Of a stretch of 64,000 nt of DNA, positions 17,343 through 26,220 are shown piece after piece. The stretch is taken from positions 3,038,001 to 3,102,000 of the forward strand of contig OZ241353.1 in NCBI GenBank assembly GCA_965200375.1, given 5' to 3'. The notes under the pieces were generated by a model. That model was given only the letters and a program-made list of their open reading frames with translations. It did not search any database and had not been told where the DNA came from. This DNA comes from VXYL01 sp965200375 (GTDB lineage: Bacteria > Pseudomonadota > Gammaproteobacteria > Pseudomonadales > Azotimanducaceae). Both the position numbers and the translations under genes were made by a program. The first letter of the stretch is position 1; each line of letters starts with the position of its first letter.

Positions 17343-18326
17343 CTAGCGCCGCACCGCCGCTGGCTTGCCTTCGGCCGCCGAGCGATAGGCCGCTTCCGTC
17401 AGACGCGCCACCTGCACGGCGAAGTCCGGCGCCTCGTAGCCCTTGAGGCCGTTTCGCGCCCAGCGGAAGAGGGCCGCGTCCGGCGTGTCCGGTGCGATGC
17501 GCTTGGGCGGCGCGACCGGCTTGTCGTTCAGCAGCATCGATCGCACCTGCCACTGGTGCAGGTGCAGTACCAGCGAGCCCTCGCTGCCGGAGAGCGTCAG
17601 CCGCTCGTCGTGCCGGGCGGCGTTGCCGGTGGTGGTCAGCGTGCCGATGGCGCCGCCGTCGAAGCGCGCCACCACGCCGCCGTTCACGTCCGCGGCCAGC
17701 TTGGCGTTGTCGAAGGCGGCCGCCACCGTCTTCGGCGCCAGACCGCTCACCCACAGCAGCGCGGCCACGAGGTGGCTGCCGGTGTCCATGAACATGCCGC
17801 CGCCGGCGAGTTCCGGGTCCAGCCGCCAGCCGCCAAAGCCCGTCCAGCGCTGGGTGACGTAGCCGACGACGCCTCGCAGCTCGCCGAGCGCGCCTTTGCG
17901 GACCAGCTCCCGGGCATACACGAAGGGCGGCATCCAGTGGCGCTGGTAGGCCACCACCAGGGCGCGCTCCCGTTCCGCCGCCAGCGCCAGCAGGCGCTTG
18001 GCGTGGTTCGGCCGTATCACCAGCGGCTTCTCCACCAGCGTGTGCAGGCCCCGCTCCAGGCAGGCCTTGGCCTGGGCGTAGTGGTGCAGATGCGGGGTGC
18101 TGACCAGGGCGCAGTCCGCGCTCGTCTCTTCGAGCATCGCGCGCCAGTCTCGGTAGCAGGGGATCTGGCGCCCGGCCCTCTCAATCAGCAGCTGCGCCTG
18201 CTCCGGCACGGGGTCGGCCACCGCGGCGACATCCACGGCACCGTCGCCGAGAATGCGCGGCAGGTGGGCCCCTCGCATGTTGCCCCCGGCGCCCAGCAGC
18301 ACTACGGAAAGGCGTTTCTTGGCCAC
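17343..18326 (-). CDS. Gfo/Idh/MocA-family NAD(P)-dependent oxidoreductase
   Basis: A Rossmann fold at the N-terminus (LSVVLLGAGGNMRGAHLPRI) and the family motif LVEKPLVIRPNHAKRLL identify it, followed by a Gfo/Idh/MocA C-terminal beta sheet with GGGMFMDTGSHLVAALLW. The substrate is probably a sugar, inositol or related cyclic polyol, but cannot be told from sequence. The GTG at 18326, with GGGAG just upstream, puts the Rossmann strand at the N-terminus. It stands alone between two defence modules and is not obviously part of either. Confidence 0.85.
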   Translation of the reverse strand: MAKKRLSVVLLGAGGNMRGAHLPRILGDGAVDVAAVADPVPEQAQLLIERAGRQIPCYRDWRAMLEETSADCALVSTPHLHHYAQAKACLERGLHTLVEKPLVIRPNHAKRLLALAAERERALVVAYQRHWMPPFVYARELVRKGALGELRGVVGYVTQRWTGFGGWRLDPELAGGGMFMDTGSHLVAALLWVSGLAPKTVAAAFDNAKLAADVNGGVVARFDGGAIGTLTTTGNAARHDERLTLSGSEGSLVLHLHQWQVRSMLLNDKPVAPPKRIAPDTPDAALFRWARNGLKGYEAPDFAVQVARLTEAAYRSAAEGKPAAVRR

Positions 18327-18368
18327 GGCGCTCTCCCTTGTCGGTTGACTGGCGGGAGTCTGCCACGA

Positions 18369-18524
18369 ATGGCATCTGAAGGCGGAATCGACGAGCAACG
18401 CATCGAAGCCTACCGTGGTACCATCTCGCTGCCGTTCGAGGCTGGCGAATATGGTCGGGTGGCGGTGAAGATCGTGGACGATCGGGGCATCGAGAGCTTG
18501 AAGATCGTGGAGATAAAGGAATGA
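18369..18524 (+). pseudogene. Possible C-terminal remnant of a DNA methyltransferase
   Basis: This 51-residue frame ends in a TGA that overlaps the ATG of the TIR gene (ATGA). Its sequence, including AYRGTISLPFEAGEYG and RVAVKIVDDRGIESLKIVE, resembles the extreme C-terminus of DNA methyltransferases found in restriction loci; the rest of such a gene is absent. I infer that the bulk of a methyltransferase gene was deleted, leaving this tail and preserving coupling to the downstream gene. It could instead be a genuine small gene, so this call is tentative. Confidence 0.45.
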
Positions 18525-19336
18525 ACGGACAAGACAAGGCCAAAGCGCTCGGCCGATTGAAGCAAGTACTTCAAAGGGTACCGCAAGTCATGGCAGCAGG
18601 CCGCAATTCGCACGACTTCGAGAAGTGGCGATCAGACGCCATTACTGCGACTCGTCGCGCCTTTGGAGAAGAATCAGAAGAACTATCGGATTTCAAGAAG
18701 ATCAGTTTCGTGCCGATGGGAGTATCGATCCGCGGGGGTACCGACCGGGAGGCGCCATTTCGAAACGGAGTGAAAAGGGCTAAGGCAAAGCTCGAGTCCA
18801 TGATCGAAGATATAGAGTATTGGGAAGGTGAACCCGAAGTACCCGAAGTCATCCCTCGCATCCCCTTCAACGAACTAAGTGGAAAAAGTCCGAGTAACGC
18901 CAAGGTCTTCCTCATACATGGACGCGACGAAACGGCCAAATTGGCCGTAGCGAGGTTTCTTTTGCAACTAGGCTTGGAAGCCGTCATCTTGGAGGAAGAG
19001 CCTAGCGGTGGCCGGACGATCATCGAGAAAGTGGAAGCACACGCTAATGTTGGCTACGCGATTGCACTTCTAACGCCGGACGACGTCGGATCTCGGCTGG
19101 GGGATGATGCAGTGCAGCCACGCGCTAGGCAAAACGTGCTCTTCGAGCTCGGCTACTTCATTGGCCGTCTTGGTCGAGAGAGAGTCTGCGCTCTGACAAA
19201 GGGACAGCCCGAAATCCCCAGCGACTACTCCGGCGTCGTCTACATTCCGATGACGTCGGATGCATGGAAAATGGGACTCATCAAAGAACTCAAGGCCGCT
19301 GGTTTCGATGTGGACGCCAACAAGGTGTTCGGCTAG
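18521..19336 (+). CDS. TIR-like nucleotide-binding effector, 271 aa
   Basis: The N-terminal ~115 residues are a helical domain; the C-terminal ~145 residues are a TIR-like domain of the predicted nucleotide-binding (CAP12/Pycsar-effector) type. Its motifs are AKVFLIHGRDETAK (127-140), IALLTPDDVGSRL (181-193) and RARQNVLFELGYFIGRLGRE (201-220), the last carrying the probable catalytic Glu209 used for NAD hydrolysis. In characterised anti-phage systems such domains deplete NAD after activation. Here it is overlapped at both ends by other genes and is AT-richer than the housekeeping DNA, consistent with transfer. The signal that would activate it is unknown. Confidence 0.82.
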   Translation: MNGQDKAKALGRLKQVLQRVPQVMAAGRNSHDFEKWRSDAITATRRAFGEESEELSDFKKISFVPMGVSIRGGTDREAPFRNGVKRAKAKLESMIEDIEYWEGEPEVPEVIPRIPFNELSGKSPSNAKVFLIHGRDETAKLAVARFLLQLGLEAVILEEEPSGGRTIIEKVEAHANVGYAIALLTPDDVGSRLGDDAVQPRARQNVLFELGYFIGRLGRERVCALTKGQPEIPSDYSGVVYIPMTSDAWKMGLIKELKAAGFDVDANKVFG

Positions 19337-19674
19337 TGATCGCCGTGGATTCCGCAGCGGCGGCTCGCGTTCACCTGCCAAGCGAGCAGATTGCGGCGTT
19401 CTGCGACCGTTGGAACGTTGTCGAGATCGCCCTGTTCGGCTCGGTCTTGAGGGCCGACTTCGGGCCGGACAGCGACATCGACGTGCTGGTGCGATTCCGA
19501 CCCGGCCAATACCCCTCCTTGCTCGGCCTTTCCGAGATGGAGTCCGATCTCGCGGAGATGGTTGGCCGACGTGTCGACTTGGTGGAGCGCGAGGGCGTCG
19601 AGCAGAGCCCAAACTACATTCGTCGCCGTGCCATCCTAGATTCGGCAAGGACGATATACACCCATGCAAGGTGA
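19336..19674 (+). CDS. mntA: MNT-type minimal nucleotidyltransferase (antitoxin)
   Basis: GTG at 19336 overlaps the stop of the TIR gene (TAGTG). The 112-residue protein has the minimal nucleotidyltransferase motif ALFGSVLRADFGPDSDIDVL, with GS at 35-36 and acidic residues D47 and D49, and a VDLVEREGV strand that supplies the third acidic position. In HEPN/MNT modules the MNT protein neutralises the HEPN RNase by AMPylating a tyrosine near its active site. It overlaps the HEPN gene by 11 bases. Confidence 0.85.
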   Translation: MIAVDSAAAARVHLPSEQIAAFCDRWNVVEIALFGSVLRADFGPDSDIDVLVRFRPGQYPSLLGLSEMESDLAEMVGRRVDLVEREGVEQSPNYIRRRAILDSARTIYTHAR

Positions 19675-20005
19675 CGACGCGCTGCTGTTGGACATGCTGC
19701 TGTACTGCGAGCAAGCGGAGCAGTTCGCTTCGACTCTGACGGTTGAGGAGTTCCAGGCCAGTCGGCTCCATCAACTGGCGGTTGTGAAGGCGGTGGAGAC
19801 GGTTGGCGAGGCTGCGTCGAAGATCAGCGACGAGACGCAGCAGGCGCACCCAGAGATACCGTGGCCAAGCATCATAGCGATGCGCAACCGCCTCGTTCAC
19901 GGCTACGGCAGTATTCGGCTTGGTGTCGTATGGCGAACGGTGAAGGAAGACATTCCAGCTCTGGCCGGGCAACTCCGCCGGATCGTCCCAAAGGACGCCG
20001 ACTGA
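19664..20005 (+). CDS. hepT: HEPN-domain RNase toxin (HepT-like, DUF86)
   Basis: This 113-residue helical protein carries the HEPN catalytic motif R-x4-H followed by Tyr: RNRLVHGY at residues 74-81. The tyrosine is the expected AMPylation target of the MNT partner. Family members act as metal-independent RNases that arrest growth when released. The start overlaps the MNT gene and the stop overlaps the next frame (TGATG), so this is a tightly coupled set. Confidence 0.87.
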   Translation: MQGDDALLLDMLLYCEQAEQFASTLTVEEFQASRLHQLAVVKAVETVGEAASKISDETQQAHPEIPWPSIIAMRNRLVHGYGSIRLGVVWRTVKEDIPALAGQLRRIVPKDAD

Positions 20006-20244
20006 TGCCCGGTGCCACCATCGACCGCCTGATCGTCAACTCCCCCTACGAGGAACCAGCGCAGCACTGGCGCTACGACAGGAAGACGCGGCTGTTCGAC
20101 TTGGCAGCGGGGCGACGGCCGGCTGGCTACGTCGTGGCGTCCGAGGATTCCCGGGTGTTCGACGATCCAGGTGCTAACGAGGAAGATGCCAAGCGTGAAG
20201 ATAAGCGGGATCTCCTGTCCAGGCGCCTGAACACTTGGGGGTAG
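20005..20244 (+). pseudogene. N-terminal fragment of a restriction helicase/endonuclease
   Basis: The first ~55 residues (IDRLIVNSPYEEPAQHW, RYDRKTRLFDLAAGRRPAGY) read like the very start of type III-like restriction endonuclease/helicase proteins of around 1000 residues. The similarity ends near DDPG and the frame stops after 79 residues, so the helicase and nuclease domains are missing. It overlaps the HEPN stop. Together with the methyltransferase-like tail at 18369 this suggests that a restriction locus originally flanked the TIR/MNT/HEPN genes and was later deleted. Confidence 0.65.
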
Positions 20245-20295
20245 TTCACAGCGGTGTTCGTTAGGGTGTCCTTTGAGCGGCAGGGCGTCTGGCGG

Positions 20296-20712
20296 TTACT
20301 TCGGCCACGGATCCACGACCTCCACGCCCGTCGGCGCGAAGTGGCGGAAGTTGCGCGTTATGACCGCCATCCCATGATGGAGAGCAGTGGCCGCGATCAG
20401 TCCGTCGAGCGGCGGCACCTGCCTTCCCACGCCTCGCGTCTCCGCGGTGATTCGGCCCCAAACGCGGGCGACTTCGGTGTCTATGGGGAGGATCCGTTGG
20501 GCGAAGCGCCGCTCTGTGCGGCGCAGCGACTCGAGCAGTGCGCGTTGTCGGCGCCCCGGCTCCAGGAGCAGCGTGCCTCGGAAGAGTTCGCCGATGGTGA
20601 TGACGCTGAGGTACGCGTCCGCGCCCAGTTCATTGACCCTTTGTACGACAGCCGGTTCGGCGTTGACGTCGTAGAGTTCGGAAACGATGCAGGTGTCCAG
20701 GATGGCGCTCAC
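20296..20712 (-). CDS. vapC: PIN-domain toxin, VapC-like
   Basis: The 138-residue protein has a complete PIN active site: D6 (ILDTCIVSELY), E42 (ITIGELFRG), D103 (VPPLDGLIAATALHHG) and the final TRNFRHF segment. VapC proteins cut tRNA or rRNA and are normally kept in check by a small VapB antitoxin encoded just upstream. No VapB is seen: the GTG start overlaps the stop of the 4.6-kb restriction gene (GTGA). It may be controlled by that enzyme, by a VapB elsewhere, or act as a back-up effector. Confidence 0.85.
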   Translation of the reverse strand: MSAILDTCIVSELYDVNAEPAVVQRVNELGADAYLSVITIGELFRGTLLLEPGRRQRALLESLRRTERRFAQRILPIDTEVARVWGRITAETRGVGRQVPPLDGLIAATALHHGMAVITRNFRHFAPTGVEVVDPWPK

Positions 20713-23700
20713 GGGTCGGCGTCCGGCGGCACTTGGACGTTCAAGGGCAGTTCGATGTCGCGGGTTGGCGAGCGGTCGCGTTCAAGGGCCAGCCCTTCCA
20801 ACGATGGGCCGCTCGCCAGGAAAGAGGCGAAATCCCGCGGTTCCTCGAAGGGGTCGGCCGGCTTGTTGGAAACCGTCGGTTCGCGGACGATGCGTTCCCG
20901 CCAGTCGGCGATGGTTTCGGGGCGCAGGCCAAGGCACTCGCCCGCTGCGGCGTCGAGGCGGGTACGCACGGGGCACTCGTTCATTCTCGGCCAAGGCAGC
21001 AAGTCGGCGTCTCCGAGTTCGCGGAAGGCGGTCGCCAGCGGCGCGAGATCGCACTTCGCGGGATTGGGCACGGGCATCGAGCGCAGCTGGTCAAGGGAAT
21101 AGTCGGAGTAGTCCAAGGCCTTCTGCCGGCGGTTCAGGAAGGACAACACCGCTGGCGTCGAGTTGAGGTATGCGGCCCACGCTACGAGCGTCTCGGCGGG
21201 ATGCTCGACGCTCGGCAACGGCGTCACTGGAATGAAGGGCTGCCCCAAAACCGGCACGGGCGTGTGAATGGCCGCAACTCGGATTCTGGACGCCCGTATC
21301 TTGCACGCGACGAGCAGCCGGCTGGCCTTCGGCCACAGCACGTCCGTCGCATAGTCGCGTTTCGCTGGCTTGGGCTCGGTGTTGTAGTCCGAGAAGGAGC
21401 GCATGGCGCGGCGCTCGTTCGTCTCGTGCGTCCACACCACCGGGTAGCTCGCATGGCGCATGGACTGGTCGAGGGGGTTCTGGAACGCATCCCGCAGCCG
21501 GCGTCCGCCCGGCTCCACCAAGGCAAGGCCGCCGAGCGGCGTCATCGCCTCGAGTGCGTCTACGTTTCTGGCAAGAGCCGCCAGACGACCGTCCCAATAC
21601 TGGCAAGGCGTCCAATCGCCTTCGGCAACGAGCGTCGGCGACCAGTCGCATTGGCGATGCACCGGGTGCAGCTTGCCGGCGTCGAACGCCGTCAGCCAGT
21701 CGGCGACCTCGTCCGCGTTGCGCGGCATTTGCCTGAGGGCGACGAAGGTGGTGGGCTGCCGCCGCTCGTTGCCGTTCGGGCGGCGGCAGACCAGCAGCGA
21801 TTCGTGAATGCTGGTGCCGAAGGAGAAGTTGGGGCACTTCGGATCGTGGCTGGTGACCACGAGATCGATGTCGAAACGCTCCGCGAGGAACTTCCTCTCG
21901 TTGATGCCGGACGTGCTGGTGCAGGCGGTCGTGGGAAGAATCGTGCCGAGAACGCCCGCGTCCTTGCGCAGCAGCGCATCGACCAACGGCGTGAAGAAGG
22001 TGCGGACGCTGTTCGAGTCGATCAGTGCAGAGCCTTCGGGATTCGCTTCGCTGATCTGGCCCTTGATGTCGAGTTTCCGCCGTTGAATCAGCCTTTTCGC
22101 CTCGGCGGTGAACTTCCGCCCATGCTTTTCGTTGTTGGTGAACGGCGGGTTCATCAGCAGAACGTCCACGTTTCGTATGTCCGGCACTTTGGCGACGGCC
22201 ACGCCCCGGGTCGAAACAGCCGCCTGCTTGACGTGCCCCACCAGATCAAGCTGCCGGCCGCCCCCCACCGCCTCCGGCAGCAGTTCCAGGCTGCCGAGGG
22301 CCACCGAGCCGTCCGGCTGCGGGCCGTGGCGCATGGTGTGGATGTGCATGGCCTCGTAGTCGACGGTGGGAGCGCCGAGGGTCAGGTTCGAGGCGGCGAG
22401 CTGGGTGGCCTGGTAGTTGATGTCCAGGCCGCGGATGGAGCGCTCCACCAGCGCCTTGTGGGCGGCGCGAACCTGCTCCGGCGTCATCGGCTTCGCCGCG
22501 GCCATGCGCTCCTTGATGGTCTTCAGCGCCGCCATCAGCAGGGTGCCGGTGCCGCAGGCCGGGTCGAGGATGCGCAAGGACGTCGCCTGCTTCCAGTCGC
22601 CCCAGTCCACGAGGTCGGGCGACAGCGCCAAGCCGGCCAGCATCAGCGCGGAGATGTTGTTGGTGTAGAAGGCGCCGTCGCTCTCCGCGCTGCCGAGGAT
22701 CTTGTGGTACAGCGGGCCGGCGTGGTCGTAGCCGAGTTCGGCCACGGTGTCCGAGACGTTCACCGCGCACTCCGCGAGGATCTGCGCGGGCGCCTTGAGG
22801 CTCTCGAAGGACGGCGAGTTCTCGATGAGGGCCAGCGCAGGGCGGAACACCGGCGCGTAGTCCTTGCCGAGAATCTCGTCCCAAGCCTCGGCCAGCGCTT
22901 CCGCCGGCGTCTGCGAACGGCCGATGGCGGTGAGGTCCGGCAGCCCTTCCAGGGCGGACGACTCCTTCTGCAGCCGGCGGTGCAGCAGGCAGGCGTTGCA
23001 CAGCAGCAGGGCGGCGGTGGTGGAGACCTCCCGGTCCTTCACGCCGGCGAGGTCCAAGGCCTGGCGGAGCGAGTCGAGCAGCGCGGCGTCCTCCTCGATG
23101 CGCCTGGCGGCGAGCCGCACCGAACGCACGATGTCGTCCGCCGTGACTTGGCCCGGCCTGCCCAGGCCCGAGGACGCCACCAGCTTGGCGAAGATGCCGG
23201 GCTCCACCGCCTGGAAGGTGAAGAGGTCGTCGATGGCCGGCGCGGGCTCGGCCGCCTCGCGCACTTCGCCTGGCCGTTCCCGGGCCGGCCGAGCGCTGCC
23301 CTCCTCGCCCCTCTCGGCTTCCCCGGACCTGCCCTCGTCGATCAGCACGTGGACGAAGCTCGCGGGCGACTCGGCAAGCCGCTCGTCGTGGGACTGCAAG
23401 GCGCGCAGCACCGCGCCGACGTGCCGGTAGTCGTCGCCGCGCCGTTCGAGCAGTTCGGCGACGTCGCCTTCCCCTTCGGGCACGAACACCGGCACGACGA
23501 TGTAGCCGAAGCGCTTGCCGGGGGCCTTGCGCATCACGCGGCCCACCGCCTGCACGATGTCGATCTGGCTCTGCTTCGGATCGAGGAAGGCCACCGCGTC
23601 CAAGGCCGGCACGTCCACGCCTTCCGAGAACACCTTGACGTTGCAGATCATCCGCGCCTGGTCGCGGCTCGGCGCGTCGTTCAGCCAGCGCCGCTCGCTG

Positions 23701-25316
23701 TTGCGGCGCAGCGCCGTGCTGTTGCCGTCCAGGTGGCGCGACTCCAGATCGGCGCGCTTGCCCCGCCCGGCGAGCGCGCGCGTGATGCGCGCTTTGAGGG
23801 CGCGGTTGTCGTTGATGGTCTCGGCGAACCACTTGGAGCGGGCGATGGTGGAGGCGAAGGCGATGCTGCGCGGCAGCGAACCCGGTCCGTCCGGGCCTTC
23901 CACCGCGCCGTTCAGGGCCAGCATCGTGCCGAGCAGCCGGCACAGGTCCGTGTCCGACGCCTTGCTCGGCGCGTTCCTTCCGGCCAGCGCGGCGCGGATG
24001 CCGGGCGTCAGGCTGCTCTCGCGGATGCCGAGCACGATCACGCGATAGTCGGCCAGCTCGCCGGCGGCGACGGCTTCGGAGAACTTCACGTGGTGCAGCA
24101 GCGGGCCGTAGACGTCGACGTCCGCCATGTCCACGATGTCGTAGGCGAGGCCCTTCCTTTCCGCCGCCCGGCGCGTCGCCTGCACGGACCGCTCCGAATA
24201 GATGCGCTGGGTGGCGGTCATGTAGAGGCGCTTGTCGGCGCGCAGCCGGGCGCTGTCGTGGAAGGCCTGGAAGTCCACTCCGTCGCCGTTCCGCCCGCGC
24301 CCGAAGTCGCCTCGAACGATGCCGGTGGTGCGGTGGGCCTCGTCGGCGATGGCGAGATCGAAGCGCGGCGCGTCGTGGAGCGCTTGCGCTTCGCACACCC
24401 GGCGCAGGGAGTGGTAGGTGCAGAAGACGGCCTTGACGCCGCCAGAGCGCTCGCGCAATCGGCGGGCGATCTCGGCTGGATCGGAGATCACGTCGCACAC
24501 CAGCGCGTCGGCGCCGATCTCGTGGCGTTCGCCCTTGCCGCCGGCGGTGGCGTCGGAACACACGACCAGCGCGGACATCTCTCTCGCACGATGCGTCAGC
24601 CACTCGCGGCGGGCCTGCGACACCAGCGCGATGGTGGGCGCGGCGAACAGAACCCGCCCGTCGTCGGGCACGATCCGCTCGGCAAGCCGCAGCGCCGTGA
24701 ACGTCTTGCCCGTGCCGCAGGCCATCACCAGCTTGCCCCGGTCGTTCCCTTGCGCCGCGAGGCCGTCGCAGGCGGCGTCGATGGCCTTCTGCTGCAGCGG
24801 CTTCGGCTGGCGCTGTTTCGCCGGCCGTTGGAACTCGCGTATCGCGTGGCCCTGGAAGTCCAGGAAGTCGATGCGGGCGACCCGCGGCTCCCGGCCCGCG
24901 ATGGCGCGCTCCGCGGCCGAGTTCCACGCGCAGGTGGAGACGATCCAGCGCAGCCCGAAGGCCGGGCGCGCGGACTCGCTCAGGAAGCTGTCGAGGTGGG
25001 GCTTGGCGACGACGGCGTTCTCGGCGTAGCACTTGCACTGGACGGCGACGCGGGTGCCGTCGGCCTGTTCGGCAACAAGGTCGATGCCGTGGTCGCGGCC
25101 GTCGAGGCCCGTCAGCCGCTCGCGGTCCGGCCACTCCCGCCACGGCCAGATCCCCGCCACGTCGAACTCGGCGTTGTCGCGCACCGTGGCCATGAACAGA
25201 TGCTCGAACCACCGGCCCTTCTCCGCTTCGCTCGTCGCGTCCCGGCGAATGCGAGCCAGCGCGTCGCCCACGCGCTCGTCGGGGCGCACATCCAGAGTGG
25301 TTTGCCGACTGGTCAC
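20709..25316 (-). CDS. Single-chain restriction-modification enzyme (type ISP-like: nuclease-helicase-methyltransferase)
   Basis: This 1535-residue protein contains all parts of a restriction system. An Mrr-like PD-(D/E)xK nuclease lies near residues 75-96 (GRDHGIDLVAEQ then VAVQCKCYAE: D79, Q93, K95). A superfamily 2 translocase follows with Walker A ACGTGKT (199-205), DEAH (325-328) and motif VI QAVGRVMR (589-596). An N6-adenine methyltransferase then has DPACGTG (918-924) and NPPF (1056-1059). The C-terminal ~300 residues are probably the target recognition domain. Size and order match type ISP enzymes such as LlaGI/LlaBIII. It starts with GTG at 25316. A PIN toxin gene overlaps its 3' end. 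Confidence 0.88.
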   Translation of the reverse strand: MTSRQTTLDVRPDERVGDALARIRRDATSEAEKGRWFEHLFMATVRDNAEFDVAGIWPWREWPDRERLTGLDGRDHGIDLVAEQADGTRVAVQCKCYAENAVVAKPHLDSFLSESARPAFGLRWIVSTCAWNSAAERAIAGREPRVARIDFLDFQGHAIREFQRPAKQRQPKPLQQKAIDAACDGLAAQGNDRGKLVMACGTGKTFTALRLAERIVPDDGRVLFAAPTIALVSQARREWLTHRAREMSALVVCSDATAGGKGERHEIGADALVCDVISDPAEIARRLRERSGGVKAVFCTYHSLRRVCEAQALHDAPRFDLAIADEAHRTTGIVRGDFGRGRNGDGVDFQAFHDSARLRADKRLYMTATQRIYSERSVQATRRAAERKGLAYDIVDMADVDVYGPLLHHVKFSEAVAAGELADYRVIVLGIRESSLTPGIRAALAGRNAPSKASDTDLCRLLGTMLALNGAVEGPDGPGSLPRSIAFASTIARSKWFAETINDNRALKARITRALAGRGKRADLESRHLDGNSTALRRNSERRWLNDAPSRDQARMICNVKVFSEGVDVPALDAVAFLDPKQSQIDIVQAVGRVMRKAPGKRFGYIVVPVFVPEGEGDVAELLERRGDDYRHVGAVLRALQSHDERLAESPASFVHVLIDEGRSGEAERGEEGSARPARERPGEVREAAEPAPAIDDLFTFQAVEPGIFAKLVASSGLGRPGQVTADDIVRSVRLAARRIEEDAALLDSLRQALDLAGVKDREVSTTAALLLCNACLLHRRLQKESSALEGLPDLTAIGRSQTPAEALAEAWDEILGKDYAPVFRPALALIENSPSFESLKAPAQILAECAVNVSDTVAELGYDHAGPLYHKILGSAESDGAFYTNNISALMLAGLALSPDLVDWGDWKQATSLRILDPACGTGTLLMAALKTIKERMAAAKPMTPEQVRAAHKALVERSIRGLDINYQATQLAASNLTLGAPTVDYEAMHIHTMRHGPQPDGSVALGSLELLPEAVGGGRQLDLVGHVKQAAVSTRGVAVAKVPDIRNVDVLLMNPPFTNNEKHGRKFTAEAKRLIQRRKLDIKGQISEANPEGSALIDSNSVRTFFTPLVDALLRKDAGVLGTILPTTACTSTSGINERKFLAERFDIDLVVTSHDPKCPNFSFGTSIHESLLVCRRPNGNERRQPTTFVALRQMPRNADEVADWLTAFDAGKLHPVHRQCDWSPTLVAEGDWTPCQYWDGRLAALARNVDALEAMTPLGGLALVEPGGRRLRDAFQNPLDQSMRHASYPVVWTHETNERRAMRSFSDYNTEPKPAKRDYATDVLWPKASRLLVACKIRASRIRVAAIHTPVPVLGQPFIPVTPLPSVEHPAETLVAWAAYLNSTPAVLSFLNRRQKALDYSDYSLDQLRSMPVPNPAKCDLAPLATAFRELGDADLLPWPRMNECPVRTRLDAAAGECLGLRPETIADWRERIVREPTVSNKPADPFEEPRDFASFLASGPSLEGLALERDRSPTRDIELPLNVQVPPDADP

Positions 25317-25416
25317 ACGCGGCCCGCTGAACTGAAGGACCGCCGCATTCTAGCGAGCTCGAAGTCAAGAGCGCGGGCTTGCCGTCATCGTCTCCGCCTT
25401 CTGGTCGCGACAAACT

Positions 25417-26220
25417 TCACCGTGTGAGCCGAGGAGGTCGTGCCTGAGAAAGCCACGTTCTCCATTCGCTCTCCAAACGCAGCACCTTGGACTGTGCGGC
25501 TCGATCGGCAGCCATCGCGAACACTTGCTCCAAATCCTCGTCGCGGTCGAACAGGTTGATCAACCTGTCTGCCGTGAGCGTCATTCCCGCTCCTTCTCGA
25601 ATGGCCCGGCTCAGGGCCGAAAGCCGCTCCCGCGTCTCGTCGAGTTCGAAAGACGGCATCCGATCTTGCGGCCAGACGGAGGACAAGGCCGTGGCCAGGA
25701 GTTCCCGTCCGCCGTCGAACGTGTTGTGGGCTTCGTTCAAGGCGTCGTCCACATGGGCGATCAGAGGTTCGTTGCGGGGAACCAACTTCGACACGACTTC
25801 GTTGATTCGGAAGTGGTCCATCGTACGCACGTCCCGGGTGAGGAGAAGGCTGGCGCCCGTCGCCGCGGTCTCGGCGACGATGATCGCATCGGGGTGGCTG
25901 GGGATGTCGTCCACATCGTCGCAAACGGGAAAACAGCTCACGGGGAAGCTGTAGAGGAGCCGCTCGCGTTCGTCCCTCTCCCGGTCGGACAAGGAGACTT
26001 CCTTGAAGTAGGACTGCGGATGCGCCATGGCGCGACGCCAGCACTGGGCCAGCACCGCTGCCGTTCCGCGTGCGCGATCCGGCGTCAGTTCGTCGACGAC
26101 CTGGGGGAGGAGTGCGACCGAAGTGCCGGACGCCTCCATCCACAGCCCCAAGAGCTTCCGCAGGGCCGGCTTGCCCAAGACGTTCGAGTCGAACGCCGGG
26201 CCGTAGTCTTCATCGTCCAA
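25417..26220 (-). CDS. PIN-like domain protein, 267 aa
   Basis: The product has the acidic pattern of a PIN-like nuclease: D11 (AFDSNVLGKP), E44 (PQVVDELTP), D111 (HPDAIIVAETAATGASL) and D130 (LLTRDVRTMD). The C-terminal half (about 140-267) is a helical extension not found in VapC, so this is a larger PIN-like protein. The only in-frame start is a TTG at 26220, which overlaps the 3' end of the small upstream gene by 11 bases; no clear ribosome binding site is seen, so translation may depend on the upstream gene. I infer a toxin-like RNase. Confidence 0.7.
   Translation of the reverse strand: MDDEDYGPAFDSNVLGKPALRKLLGLWMEASGTSVALLPQVVDELTPDRARGTAAVLAQCWRRAMAHPQSYFKEVSLSDRERDERERLLYSFPVSCFPVCDDVDDIPSHPDAIIVAETAATGASLLLTRDVRTMDHFRINEVVSKLVPRNEPLIAHVDDALNEAHNTFDGGRELLATALSSVWPQDRMPSFELDETRERLSALSRAIREGAGMTLTADRLINLFDRDEDLEQVFAMAADRAAQSKVLRLESEWRTWLSQARPPRLTR

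Noticed and set aside
20733..25427. Plus-strand open frame of 1564 codons
   Set aside because: It is antisense to the type ISP-like gene, which has nuclease, helicase and methyltransferase motifs in order. The antisense translation is low-complexity and has no motifs; long shadow frames are expected in GC-rich DNA.
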